Source of the DNA: Flavobacterium sediminis
GTDB taxonomy: Bacteria > Bacteroidota > Bacteroidia > Flavobacteriales > Flavobacteriaceae
Direction of reading: 5' to 3'
Assembly (NCBI RefSeq): GCF_003148385.1
Contig: NZ_CP029463.1
Location: 1,736,001 to 1,800,000 of the forward strand
Length of the DNA stretch: 64,000 bases
Position 1 is the first letter of the stretch; each line of letters begins with the position of its first letter. A model generated the notes under the pieces. That model did not search any database. It saw nothing but the letters and a program-made list of their open reading frames with translations, and was not told the DNA's origin. The position numbers and the translations under genes were made by a program. Below, piece after piece: positions 26,050 to 34,633 of the stretch.

Positions 26050-26050
26050 T

Positions 26051-26503
26051 ATGAAAAAGATAATTATTCTGAGTGCTTTTTTAATTATAGCTTGTAACTC
26101 TAACCCGGTTCCTAAGCCGGATCGCTTATTAGATGAAGAGCAGATGAAGAATATCTTATACGATTTAGCTATCTTACAGGCGACAGAAAGTTTTAGTCCT
26201 AAAACATTAAGAGAAAACGGGGTTGATACAAAGGCTTATTTATTTGAGAAATATCAGATAGACAGTGTTACATTTTACCAGAACCAGCGTTATTATGCTT
26301 CTGATGCTCGTAAATACAAACAAATGTATCAATCGGTATTGGATCGTATCAATAGCCAGATTCCAGAAGAGGGTGAATCGTCTGATCCGTTGGAAAAAAA
26401 TTCAAGCGTTAAAAAGAAAGATTCTGCTACTAAATCTAGGAGAAGGCAAACAAATCGTCTTTTAGATCGGGATACTATCGACAATAATCTTCCTTTGAAA
26501 TAA
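26051..26503 (+). CDS. DUF4296 lipoprotein
   Basis: I use ATG 26051 (MKKIIILSAFLIIACNSN); an in-frame TTG at 26036 lies within pyrC and before the signal peptide. The lipobox LIIAC predicts a lipid-anchored mature protein of about 135 residues. DEEQMKNILYDLAILQATES and YQIDSVTFYQNQRYYASD are characteristic of DUF4296 proteins, to my recollection. The C-terminus is basic and low in complexity. It starts one base after the pyrC stop and runs 29 bases into the convergent epimerase gene. The function is unknown. Confidence 0.85.
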   Translation: MKKIIILSAFLIIACNSNPVPKPDRLLDEEQMKNILYDLAILQATESFSPKTLRENGVDTKAYLFEKYQIDSVTFYQNQRYYASDARKYKQMYQSVLDRINSQIPEEGESSDPLEKNSSVKKKDSATKSRRRQTNRLLDRDTIDNNLPLK

Positions 26504-27476
26504 AAGTGAAAATTTCATTTATAGTTTTAAAATCATAACCAAGCGCTTGTTTGATTTTACTATTGTCGTACTGGTGTGTATTATGGGAAGACTTAGCCAT
26601 AGTTTTGGTAAACATTCTCTTTTTGCCCAGAATAAAAGACAAGAACCAGTCTAATCTCCAGCCAATCGCTGTCAAAGTCTTGTTGGCATACACATAAGGC
26701 CTTTTAACCTTTAGTAGGTCAGCAAGTGTATAAAATAGTTCTTCCTGAGAAATATTTTCAGAAACTAAGGTATAGCGTTCCCCGTTAATAGTACTTTTCA
26801 TTAAGGCGGTCATACAATCCACTACATCAGCTACGGCAACAATTGCAACGAGACCTTTTGAGTAAAACGGAAACCCTTTCTTAATATTTTTTATAATCAG
26901 GCTGCTGCCTTTATCGGGAAAGCCATAACCGAAAATAATTCCGGGATTAACGATAACGACTTCTAAACCTTCTTGATAGCCCCTCCATACTTCCATTTCA
27001 GCACCGTATTTGGTTATTGCATAATCACTGTGCGGAAATTCCGTATTCCATTCCGTTTCTTCAGTAATTACAGTTTCGTTCTCTTTCAGGTCGCCTAAAG
27101 CGGCAATGGATGAAACATGACAAATTTTACGAACTCCGAAATCAATGCAACAGTTAACAATATTAGCGGTTCCTTCTTCGTTTATTTTTCGAAGCAGGTT
27201 TTCATCTTTGGGATCAAAAGAAATATGAGCAGCACAATGATAAACCTCAGTAACATTTTCAAAAGTATTGTTTAAACTCGGAATATCAGTGATATCAGCT
27301 TTTACCCAAATGATCTTTTCAAAAAGTGGCAAAGCATCATGATATACAAAGACTCTTTGAACGGCTTCTAAACTTTTTTTGTTTCTGTAAATGGCTTTCA
27401 CAGCTTCGTTTTCCTGAAGCAGTTTTACAAGTAGGTGAGAGCCTACCAAACCTGTTGCGCCTGTTACTAATATCAT
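26475..27476 (-). CDS. NAD-dependent epimerase/dehydratase family protein
   Basis: The 333-residue extended short-chain dehydrogenase has an N-terminal NAD site (MILVTGATGLVGSHL), the catalytic YAITKYGAE (YxxxK) after SDxA, and VVIVNPGIIFGYG in the substrate region. It belongs to the group of flavobacterial NAD-dependent epimerases often annotated with dihydroflavonol 4-reductase-like functions. The true substrate is unknown. It overlaps the end of the DUF4296 gene by 29 bases tail to tail and is divergent from tyrS. Confidence 0.88.
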   Translation of the reverse strand: MILVTGATGLVGSHLLVKLLQENEAVKAIYRNKKSLEAVQRVFVYHDALPLFEKIIWVKADITDIPSLNNTFENVTEVYHCAAHISFDPKDENLLRKINEEGTANIVNCCIDFGVRKICHVSSIAALGDLKENETVITEETEWNTEFPHSDYAITKYGAEMEVWRGYQEGLEVVIVNPGIIFGYGFPDKGSSLIIKNIKKGFPFYSKGLVAIVAVADVVDCMTALMKSTINGERYTLVSENISQEELFYTLADLLKVKRPYVYANKTLTAIGWRLDWFLSFILGKKRMFTKTMAKSSHNTHQYDNSKIKQALGYDFKTINEIFTFISKEDYCR

Positions 27477-27545
27477 GATGTAAAAATAGGGAAATCTTTG
27501 ATTTGAGAGTAACAGAAATCAGATTAAATGCAACTTTATAAGTTT

Positions 27546-27568
27546 GAAACTTTGAAACTTTGGAACTT
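27546..27568 (+). repeat. Short tandem repeat GAAACTTT upstream of tyrS
   Basis: GAAACTTT occurs twice in tandem and is followed by GGAACTT, ending 7 bases before the tyrS -7 box. This type of word-like repeat resembles the leuS heptamer array. Confidence 0.6.
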
Positions 27569-27574
27569 AGCCAC

Positions 27575-27582
27575 TATCTTTG
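27575..27582 (+). promoter_or_regulatory. tyrS promoter -7 box (TATCTTTG)
   Basis: An exact TAnnTTTG match, 20 bases before the ATG at 27602, directly downstream of the GAAACTTT repeats, which could occupy the -33 area. Confidence 0.65.
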
Positions 27583-27601
27583 CGCAAATTATTGTAAAAC
27601 G

Positions 27602-28906
27602 ATGAAAAATTTAGTAGAAGAATTACGTTGGAGAGGATTGGTACATGATATCATGCCCGGAACTGAAGAGCAATTGACAAAAGAATCTACTACAGCATAT
27701 ATTGGTTTTGATCCTACTTCGGATTCCTTACACATAGGAAGCTTGGTGCCTATCATTTTGTTAAAGCACCTGCGCAATTTTGGTCATAAACCTATTGCAT
27801 TAGTAGGTGGGGCAACGGGAATGATTGGTGATCCTTCAGGAAAATCAGATGAAAGAAACCTTTTAGATGAAGCTACATTGAATAAAAATGTGGAAGGGAT
27901 TAAAGGCGTTTTGTCTCGCTTTTTGGATTTTGAAGCAACGGATGCCAATGCGCCGATTCTGGTAAATAATTACGACTGGATGAAAGAGTTTTCATTTATT
28001 GCTTTTGCCCGTGATATTGGAAAGCGTATTACCGTAAACTACATGATGGCAAAAGATTCGGTAAAGAAACGTTTGAGTGGAGAAGTAGGAGACGGAATGA
28101 GCTTTACGGAATTCACATACCAGTTGATCCAAGGTTACGATTTTTACCATTTACACAAAACCTACGGATGTAAATTACAAATGGGAGGAAGTGATCAATG
28201 GGGTAATATTACTACCGGAACGGAAATTATTCGCAGAATGAATGTGGGTAATGACGAGCAAGCTAAAGCTTTTGCTATGACTTGTCCGTTAATTACGAAA
28301 GCAGATGGTTCTAAATTCGGAAAAAGTGAAGGTGGAAATGTATGGTTAGATGCCGAAAAAACGTCACCGTACAAATTTTATCAGTTTTGGTTAAACACAA
28401 CGGATGTTGATGCTGAAAAATACATTAAGATCTTTACATTTTTAGATAAAGAAACGATTGATGCTTTGATCGCGGAGCATCAGCAAGCACCGCATTTACG
28501 TGTGTTGCAAAAACGTTTGGCAGAAGAATTGATGTTGTTTGTACATTCTCAAGAAGATTTAGATAATGCTATTGCGGCTTCAAATGCTTTATTTAGTAAT
28601 TCTATTGATGAGTTAAAAAAGTTAGATGAGAAAACTTTTTTAGAAGTTTTTGATGGTGTGCCAATGGTTGAGTTATCGATGAGTGAAATAGAAGCCGGTT
28701 TAGATATGATTGGAGCTTTGGCAGCCAAAACCAATTTCTTAGCTTCTAACGGTGAAGCACGAAGAGAATTGAAACAAAATGCAATTTCGGTAAACAAAAC
28801 GAAAGTAGGAGAGGATAAAGTAATTACAAAAGAAGATCTCATCAACGATCAATTTGTATTGCTTCAAAAAGGAAAGAAAAATTATTATGTGATCAGAGTG
28901 AAGTAA
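27602..28906 (+). CDS. tyrS: Tyrosine-tRNA ligase
   Basis: 434 residues from ATG 27602 ([20 protein letters not shown]); the in-frame TTG at 27560 lies before the promoter box and is rejected. The class I motifs are [11 protein letters not shown] (HIGH) and KFGKSEGG (KMSKS-like), with the Tyr-binding QGYDF and [13 protein letters not shown]-terminal S4-type RNA-binding domain ends with [14 protein letters not shown]. It charges tRNA-Tyr in the cytoplasm. The stop lies two bases before the convergent LuxE-like gene ends. Confidence 0.97.
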   Translation: MKNLVEELRWRGLVHDIMPGTEEQLTKESTTAYIGFDPTSDSLHIGSLVPIILLKHLRNFGHKPIALVGGATGMIGDPSGKSDERNLLDEATLNKNVEGIKGVLSRFLDFEATDANAPILVNNYDWMKEFSFIAFARDIGKRITVNYMMAKDSVKKRLSGEVGDGMSFTEFTYQLIQGYDFYHLHKTYGCKLQMGGSDQWGNITTGTEIIRRMNVGNDEQAKAFAMTCPLITKADGSKFGKSEGGNVWLDAEKTSPYKFYQFWLNTTDVDAEKYIKIFTFLDKETIDALIAEHQQAPHLRVLQKRLAEELMLFVHSQEDLDNAIAASNALFSNSIDELKKLDEKTFLEVFDGVPMVELSMSEIEAGLDMIGALAAKTNFLASNGEARRELKQNAISVNKTKVGEDKVITKEDLINDQFVLLQKGKKNYYVIRVK

Positions 28907-28908
28907 TT

Positions 28909-29889
28909 TTATAAGACCATTAAATTACAGCCTCTGATATCAGAATTATCAAAACGTCCCAACACTTCGAAAGAATGGTTGGGATATTTTTTTCCCAAAT
29001 CCTGAGTAGCAATAAAACTACATGAATTAATATTAGCCAGATCAATTACGTTGATTCCTCCGGTTTTTCCTTCGGGGATAAGGGTTAAGGCGTCTTCAGT
29101 ATCACGAATAAGGATTTGCATCCAAGGAGGGCATTCAAATATGCCATTTCCTAAGGAATAAGCTTGAGACAACAATTCGGTCATACCATATTCGGAATGG
29201 ATGGCAGATACACCGAACCCTTTGCAAAGGATGGAATGTAACTCTTCACGGATGATTTCTTTTCTTTTGCCTTTCATACCACCGGTTTCCATGATAATGG
29301 TATTGTTTAGTTGAAACGGATGTTTTTCAATTAAATCCAAGAGAGCATACGTTACACCTATCAATAATACATTTTGTCCGGAATTATCCAGATCTTCCAG
29401 TTTTGCGATCAATTCGTCATAATTGTGCAGGTAAAAGCCGGAATCGGGATGATTACTTAGTTTAATTAGATCCTCAACCATATAGATCAAAGAGGAGCCT
29501 TCACGTTCTAAATAAGAAGGGAGTAGTGCTAAGACACAGTAGTTTTCAATATTTCCGTAAAATTCAGTAAAACCTTTGCGGTAACTTTCTTCATATAGAG
29601 AAATATCAGTAACTAAATGTCGACTGGTTTGCATACCGGTTGTGCCACTACTGGTAAATATCTGTTGAATAGAGTCTGATGAGCTTAAAACATCATGACT
29701 TTTGAAAAGCTGAATGGGTAAAAACGGAATGGCTTCAATAGTTTTTACGTTAGTAGGATCTTTTCTGATCAGGTTACAGAATTTTTGATATACAGAATTG
29801 TTTTCGTATTGGTAACGAAAAACTTTCATCGTGATTTTTTCAAAATCTTTCTTTCCGGAAATAGTAAATATGTCGTGAGATGAAACCAA
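28909..29889 (-). CDS. LuxE-type acyl-protein synthetase family protein
   Basis: The 326-residue protein has the adenylating-enzyme-like features of LuxE: FTSSGTTGMQTSRH (P-loop-like SSGTTG), METGGMKGKRKE, and SEYGMTELLSQ (family box EYGMTE). LuxE family members activate fatty acids as acyl-AMP and transfer them to a partner. The start is a TTG at 29889; the residues that follow (HDIFTISGKKDFEKI) look family-like, while the next ATG (29829) would remove them. A -7 box ends 14 bases upstream, leaving almost no leader. There is no luxC/D here, so the role is probably lipid synthesis and not light. Confidence 0.8.
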   Translation of the reverse strand: MVSSHDIFTISGKKDFEKITMKVFRYQYENNSVYQKFCNLIRKDPTNVKTIEAIPFLPIQLFKSHDVLSSSDSIQQIFTSSGTTGMQTSRHLVTDISLYEESYRKGFTEFYGNIENYCVLALLPSYLEREGSSLIYMVEDLIKLSNHPDSGFYLHNYDELIAKLEDLDNSGQNVLLIGVTYALLDLIEKHPFQLNNTIIMETGGMKGKRKEIIREELHSILCKGFGVSAIHSEYGMTELLSQAYSLGNGIFECPPWMQILIRDTEDALTLIPEGKTGGINVIDLANINSCSFIATQDLGKKYPNHSFEVLGRFDNSDIRGCNLMVL

Positions 29890-29902
29890 ATCAATTTTTT
29901 TG

Positions 29903-29910
29903 CAAAGCTA
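29903..29910 (-). promoter_or_regulatory. -7 box (TAGCTTTG) of the LuxE-like gene
   Basis: A minus-strand TAnnTTTG match, 13 bases before the TTG start. Transcription from it would begin only about 6-8 bases upstream of that codon. Confidence 0.5.
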
Positions 29911-29921
29911 TGAAATAAAAA

Positions 29922-29950
29922 AGTACCAACTTTTAGTTGGCGTTTTTTTA
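29922..29950 (-). terminator. Weak terminator after the M64 peptidase gene
   Basis: A 6-bp stem (CCAACT / AGTTGG) is flanked by T-tracts on both strands (ACTTTTTTAT on the minus strand). It lies between the M64 gene end and the LuxE-like promoter. Confidence 0.5.
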
Positions 29951-29971
29951 TACTGTATTTTTAAAAGGAAA

Positions 29972-31342
29972 TTATTCCACTATTAATTTTTTGGTAGCCG
30001 TTTTTTCTGCTTCAATGATCTTTACAAGATAAACTCCGGAAGCCAGATTAGTCACATTTATGAAATTGTTTTCCGTAGTGGTGTTAATGATTGGTTTACC
30101 TAACATGTCATATATTAGGATTTGTTTGGAGCTATTAGTGGTTGTTTTAAAGAATAATGTATTGCCCGAAAATGGATTAGGATATATTTCCGTTTGTAAA
30201 TCTGAAATAGTATTTTCAGGAGCTTGTTCGATCGTGCGGAATTTTTTATGTTGGATCTTATATTCGTTTTGAAGGTCAATAGAGCTACAATCTCCAACTT
30301 TAGCGGCGAAATCACTTCCATTAACAGCTTCAAAACCGGGCGTTAACAAGATTTCATTCTGAGATAAAAAAGTGACGCTGATTTTATTTCCGATCGTGGA
30401 GGTTGAAGATAAGCTTTCACTGGCTTTTCTCCAATGCATCAAATATTGGTGTCTGCTTATAAAATCTTCCGAAATAGTTGAGTTGGTCGGGCATAAATGT
30501 TTAATGATCGTTTCTCTTAATAAATCCCGGCATGTAGGACAAAAGGATTGGGTTACAGTTCTCATCTTACAATTATTTTTGGGTCTGTACCAACCTATGT
30601 TAGTATAATTTGCGCTTTCATATAAGCCGGTTACTGTATAGAAACAGCTTGAGCCATACGAACATGTCGGGATCGGTGTTGACGGAGCGATGAGGTATTT
30701 CCAGGGAATGTCCTCAGGTGTAGAGAGATTGGTAATATTCCTGTTGTGAAAAAGAGGAAAATCATTTGGGTCTACACTAGCTGTAGTCGGACCATATTCA
30801 TCACCTAAAAGTCCGAAGGAATGTCCGAACTCGTGTATGATCACATTATACATATAAGAACCGTAGCAGTTTTCTGTTGCAAAAACATATTCTCCACCAC
30901 CACCGGTATAATAATCATTATTAAAAACAGCTATGAGGTATGATTTATCATCATAGTCGGGAATGTAGTTAGTAATCAGATTATCCATTCTGGTTTTAAA
31001 TGTATCATAATCTTCTGCACCGCTAACACTACCACCGCTACATAATGTAGGAGGGTCAAATTGATTAAAGGCTCTTGGGAAACCATTTGTGGTAGCTATG
31101 TCTCTGACCAATATTATTCTGAAATTGCTTTGAAATTCATTAAAAGGAACTGTAGACCAAAGTTTATTCAGTAAACCGTTAACAAAAGAGTTGAATTCAC
31201 TCATGTGAGCATTATCATAGCCCTGAGAAACGATAAAGATGTTTATCTGAGAATCGCTCGTTTCATAAAAGGTTTCCAGTGTAACCTGGCTGTTCACTTT
31301 TGTTAGAAAAAGCATAAGGAATATAAGTGCGATATTTTTCAT
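29972..31342 (-). CDS. Secreted M64-family metallopeptidase with T9SS sorting domain
   Basis: The 456-residue protein has a signal peptide (IALIFLMLFLTKVNSQ), an M64 catalytic core with HEFGHSFGLLGDEYG (HExxHxxxxLxDEY) near 167-181, and several Cys pairs (RTVTQSFCPTCRD). The last ~75 residues are a type A T9SS sorting domain (IYPNPFSGNTL, then GVYLVKI, then KKLIV). M64 peptidases include the IgA-cleaving enzyme of Clostridium ramosum. It should be exported through the Sec and T9SS routes and released or anchored at the cell surface. It stands 11 bases after the YadA-head-like gene in the same operon. Confidence 0.9.
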   Translation of the reverse strand: MKNIALIFLMLFLTKVNSQVTLETFYETSDSQINIFIVSQGYDNAHMSEFNSFVNGLLNKLWSTVPFNEFQSNFRIILVRDIATTNGFPRAFNQFDPPTLCSGGSVSGAEDYDTFKTRMDNLITNYIPDYDDKSYLIAVFNNDYYTGGGGEYVFATENCYGSYMYNVIIHEFGHSFGLLGDEYGPTTASVDPNDFPLFHNRNITNLSTPEDIPWKYLIAPSTPIPTCSYGSSCFYTVTGLYESANYTNIGWYRPKNNCKMRTVTQSFCPTCRDLLRETIIKHLCPTNSTISEDFISRHQYLMHWRKASESLSSTSTIGNKISVTFLSQNEILLTPGFEAVNGSDFAAKVGDCSSIDLQNEYKIQHKKFRTIEQAPENTISDLQTEIYPNPFSGNTLFFKTTTNSSKQILIYDMLGKPIINTTTENNFINVTNLASGVYLVKIIEAEKTATKKLIVE

Positions 31343-31353
31343 ATTCTTAGGCT

Positions 31354-32331
31354 TTATTCGTTGGAATCTTGCACTTTCTGTAATAAGGACTGAACGAGGT
31401 TCTTTAATTCTTTAATTTCCTTTTCTTGCTCTTCGTTAACTTTTTTTTGTTTGATAAGATACAAAGTAAGTTCTTCAATTTTTTCTTGTTGAATTTTAGT
31501 CATTTCGCCTAATTCAATACCGTTTGTTTCTATCTCTTCGGCACTGGGAACATTTATTAAATGACCTTTTTCTTGAATGTGCTTTTCCACTTCTTCTAAA
31601 GAGGGTAATTTATAACCTTCTTTAAAGACATAATCAGCCCAAGTACTTTGTAATGTGACCCGGACTTCTTCTGTGAGGATACCTCCGTTCACAAAAAGGT
31701 TATAGGAGGAAACATCTGCGGTGCCGGTAGTTGTCGGGTAATTGCCAAAGCCATATCCGATACCGACTTTACCATTGAATTTTAATTGCTCCTCAGCAAA
31801 ATCACCCCAGATTAATGATGTGGTTTGGTTAAAGTTGTCGATTCTTAAAGTGTTTTGCTCTGTTGATTCTTCTCCTAAGTAGTTTCCTATATATATATTT
31901 TTTGAGCCACTTCCTTCAAATCCTGTGTTTCTTCCAATAAAAATGTTTTCATTTCCTTCAAAATATCCTCCTGATGAAGAGCCAATAAAGATATTAGAGT
32001 CACCACTATTTTGTGTTCCTGAAGAAGCTCCTAAAAATATATTGTAGTTACCTGCAAGTCCTGAAGTATTATTTCCAATACAAGTGTTTGAATGACCTCC
32101 AGTTGTAACGGTGGAACTATGACCAACGAAAGTATTGTTAAAGCCATTACCGTATACTTGATTGTTATTTCCGCTGTTATATCCATAAAAAGTATTTCCT
32201 CCAATTGAGGTTGTTGTTCCTGCATTCAGACCGCCACTGGTTGCTAATGCATCTGATTGTACGTTTTGGGCATTTGTTACCACTACTAATGATAACATAA
32301 AAACGATTGTGAGATGATGTGTTGTTTTCAT
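31354..32331 (-). CDS. Surface protein with YadA-head-like repeats and C-terminal coiled coil
   Basis: The 325-residue protein has a signal peptide (LSLVVVTNAQ), then about eight repeats of the form NTFVGHSS / NIFLGASS / NIFIGSSS / NIFIGRNT spaced by 11-15 residues, as in trimeric adhesin heads. A middle part (LKFNGKVGIGYG and NLFVNGGILTEEVRV) is followed by a helix with WADYVFKEGYKLPSLEEVE and a coiled coil (EEQEKEIKELKNLVQSLL). The end resembles tail-fibre/S74-like flavobacterial proteins but has no peptidase motif. It probably trimerises and is exported. There is no T9SS sorting domain, so its route is unclear. Confidence 0.75.
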   Translation of the reverse strand: MKTTHHLTIVFMLSLVVVTNAQNVQSDALATSGGLNAGTTTSIGGNTFYGYNSGNNNQVYGNGFNNTFVGHSSTVTTGGHSNTCIGNNTSGLAGNYNIFLGASSGTQNSGDSNIFIGSSSGGYFEGNENIFIGRNTGFEGSGSKNIYIGNYLGEESTEQNTLRIDNFNQTTSLIWGDFAEEQLKFNGKVGIGYGFGNYPTTTGTADVSSYNLFVNGGILTEEVRVTLQSTWADYVFKEGYKLPSLEEVEKHIQEKGHLINVPSAEEIETNGIELGEMTKIQQEKIEELTLYLIKQKKVNEEQEKEIKELKNLVQSLLQKVQDSNE

Positions 32332-32360
32332 AAGAACGAATTTGCTTACATAAAGGTAAT

Positions 32361-32392
32361 AAAAAAAGCCGTTAACATTGTTAACGGCTTTT
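32361..32392 (-). terminator. Intrinsic terminator after the 551-residue T9SS gene
   Basis: A perfect 13-bp inverted repeat (AAAAGCCGTTAAC / GTTAACGGCTTTT, three-base loop) is followed on the minus strand by T7. It separates the 551-residue T9SS gene from the YadA-head/M64 pair. Confidence 0.9.
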
Positions 32393-32416
32393 CCTTATTT
32401 TGTGATATTTAAAAAA

Positions 32417-34072
32417 TTATCTTACGATCAATTTTCTGGTAGCTGTTTTTCCTTCTTCAGTGATCTTTACAATGTAAATACCTGAATTTAAGTTAGCAAC
32501 GTTTAAAGTGTTGTTTGAGACTGTAGCGTTGATAACTTGCTTTCCTAAAACATCGTATACTTGTACTTGTTTTGAAGTATTAGCAGTAGTATTGATGTAT
32601 AGAGTAGCTCCTGAAACAGGATTAGGATACATTGTTAGACCATCAACAGCATCGAAAGACCTAGTTTCAAGTGGCATATCAGCCAAGTTTCTTGCAACAA
32701 CCTGAGCTGTTCCGTTATATTCTGCTACTAAAACAACAAGTGTTTGCGGAGTAGTAGGTATAACAGTTCCGATGTAATTAGCCTCAGAGAACATTGTTCT
32801 GAAAGTAATATCTGTACCGTCATTAGCGATATAGTTAGCACCTGAAGCAAAAGTAGCAGTACCGTCGCCATCTGCAAAAGTAGCAGAGTTGATCTGAACT
32901 AATTCACTTTCGTAAGCCTCTATGTTGCTTGTAATGTCAGATGCAGTAACAACCTGTGGTGTAATACTGTTTCCTGAAGAAGCAACTGTTGCTGTTGCTA
33001 TAGGGATAAATTCAAGAACTCCGTTATAGTCAACAGTATATCCTTGTAATCCGGATAAAGCATCACCCTGAACCGGTCCGGAACCTGTTCCGTCATTGTA
33101 AGGCATAATACCATCATTGTCGTCAATTAAAACTCCTGCAGAGGCATCTTGAACGTATTTTTGATTTCTGCTGCTTCTTGAATAAGAGATAACCGGATTA
33201 GAAGAAATTTGGTAATAGCTTCCTGCTCCATTTGCAATGACATCAGCTCTCATCGCTGCCAAATCAGTAACAACATTTAAAGCAACTACGTCAAAAGTGA
33301 CTGTAGCGTTAGCGGCAGGAATAATTGCAACATCTGAGTCATCAACTAATTCTGCATAAACTGTATGTGACCCAACAGATAGACCTGTTAAGGCAATAGG
33401 AGTAACATCATATTTCATTATTGCTGCACCTCCGTCAACAGTGTAACTGATATGTCCATCACCATTCCCGGCAGTAGCAACATTAAAATTTTGAATACTA
33501 AGGTCAATATTAACGTCAGTATTGATGGTAGATGAACCGTCAACTGGATTAGTAATTGCGATACTAGGAGTTGATTGAGCTACAAATTGGAAGTTATCAA
33601 TGTACATAATTGATCCAGCACCAGTCCAGTTAGCTGATGTGTCATAAAAACGTAATCCTATTTCAATTGTTCCTGTAGTTGCAGCAGTATAAGTATTAGT
33701 TACAGTTTGCCATTGGTTTAATAGAGTGTCATCACTATAGTTTAAATAGCCATCTACATATAATCTTGCTCTTGATTCATTGTCTAATTGATAAACGTCA
33801 AATGAAACATCATAAGTGGTACCTGCAACAACGTTTATTGTTTGGCGGAAATCAGTATCAGCCTGAGTTTGGGTTGTTACTGTGAATTTAGCAGATTTTG
33901 AGCCTTCAGTAAAGAAAGCTAATTCTTCTTCAACGGTTATGTAAGGGTCAATAGTAGTCCAACTATCAACAACTCCTCCTGTCCAGTTTTCAAAACCTCC
34001 ATTTACAGCTAGATTTTGTCCGAAAGACAAAGTTGAAATGAATAAAATAGATAACAAGTAAAGTTTTTTCAT
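32417..34072 (-). CDS. T9SS-exported protein with carbohydrate-binding-like and DUF5689-like domains
   Basis: The 551-residue protein has a signal peptide (LYLLSILFISTLSFGQ) and an N-terminal jelly-roll like CBM4/9 (NGGFENWTGGVVDSWTT, then YDVSFDVYQL and MYIDNFQF). An Ig-like stretch (ITNPVDGSSTI) and a domain resembling DUF5689 (KYVQDASAGVLIDDNDG, then NSATFADGDG) follow. The last 70 residues are a type A sorting domain (MYPNPVSGATLY, then GIYIVKI, KLIVR). No catalytic motif is seen, so it is probably a surface binding protein, perhaps for polysaccharide or DNA. It has its own promoter and terminator. Confidence 0.8.
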   Translation of the reverse strand: MKKLYLLSILFISTLSFGQNLAVNGGFENWTGGVVDSWTTIDPYITVEEELAFFTEGSKSAKFTVTTQTQADTDFRQTINVVAGTTYDVSFDVYQLDNESRARLYVDGYLNYSDDTLLNQWQTVTNTYTAATTGTIEIGLRFYDTSANWTGAGSIMYIDNFQFVAQSTPSIAITNPVDGSSTINTDVNIDLSIQNFNVATAGNGDGHISYTVDGGAAIMKYDVTPIALTGLSVGSHTVYAELVDDSDVAIIPAANATVTFDVVALNVVTDLAAMRADVIANGAGSYYQISSNPVISYSRSSRNQKYVQDASAGVLIDDNDGIMPYNDGTGSGPVQGDALSGLQGYTVDYNGVLEFIPIATATVASSGNSITPQVVTASDITSNIEAYESELVQINSATFADGDGTATFASGANYIANDGTDITFRTMFSEANYIGTVIPTTPQTLVVLVAEYNGTAQVVARNLADMPLETRSFDAVDGLTMYPNPVSGATLYINTTANTSKQVQVYDVLGKQVINATVSNNTLNVANLNSGIYIVKITEEGKTATRKLIVR

Positions 34073-34095
34073 TTTTATAAGAATTTAATTCGATA

Positions 34096-34127
34096 CAAAG
34101 ATATTAACAAATAAAGGTAGTTAACAA
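34096..34127 (-). promoter_or_regulatory. Promoter of the 551-residue T9SS gene
   Basis: A minus-strand -7 box TATCTTTG (34096-34103) with TTG at the -33 place (34125-34127) and 21 bases between them is the Bacteroidota promoter form. The ATG follows 23 bases after the box. Confidence 0.65.
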
Positions 34128-34179
34128 CTACACAATGTAAAAAAATAGTTAATAATAATAAATAGTAAAGACTGTTAAA

Positions 34180-34524
34180 CTAATTGATGATCAATTTTCT
34201 GGTGGCTGAGGCATCGCCTTCTTTTACTTTTATAATATAAACGCCCGGTGCTAAACTACTCACATTAACTTCTTTAGAGGTCAAAACAACATCTAATACT
34301 TTTTTACCTAAAACGTTAAAAATTTCAATTCTTTTTTCTACAGAAGATTTAGAAGTGATATAAATCTTTCCGGTATTAGTAGGGTTTGGATATATAGATA
34401 ACCCGTCAATAGCAGGCTGTTCTTGTTTTGTGCCATTGTCAGTATAGCTTTTGTTTTCCTGTGCCTGAGAACCCAAAGAAAAGAAAAGTATAAAAAGGAT
34501 AAGATAAAAGTATTTTTTTGTCAT
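34180..34524 (-). CDS. Small protein made of a signal peptide plus a T9SS sorting domain
   Basis: I start at ATG 34524 (MTKKYFYLILFILFFSLGSQ); upstream in-frame starts add residues before the signal peptide. The mature protein has only ~95 residues: a ~20-residue linker (ENKSYTDNGTKQEQPA) and a complete type A sorting domain (LSIYPNPTNTGKIYITS, then KKVLDVVL, GVYIIKV and RKLIIN). There is no passenger domain. Such minimal proteins are known in flavobacteria but their purpose is not. It lies between the T9SS cargo gene and the beta-helix lipoprotein, all on the same strand. Confidence 0.8.
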   Translation of the reverse strand: MTKKYFYLILFILFFSLGSQAQENKSYTDNGTKQEQPAIDGLSIYPNPTNTGKIYITSKSSVEKRIEIFNVLGKKVLDVVLTSKEVNVSSLAPGVYIIKVKEGDASATRKLIIN

Positions 34525-34582
34525 TGGCATAAAATTACGGTATAAAGTTACAAAAAATATTTTTACAAAATACATGCCAAAA

Positions 34583-34611
34583 AAAAATCCCTCAATTTTG
34601 AGGGATTTTTA
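34583..34611 (-). terminator. Terminator of the TonB receptor/lipoprotein operon
   Basis: AAAATCCCTCAA pairs with TTGAGGGATTTT (12 bp, two-base loop), with T/A-tracts on both sides, 23 bases past the end of the beta-helix lipoprotein gene. Confidence 0.85.
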
Positions 34612-34633
34612 ACTTTTTTATGTATAAAAAATG

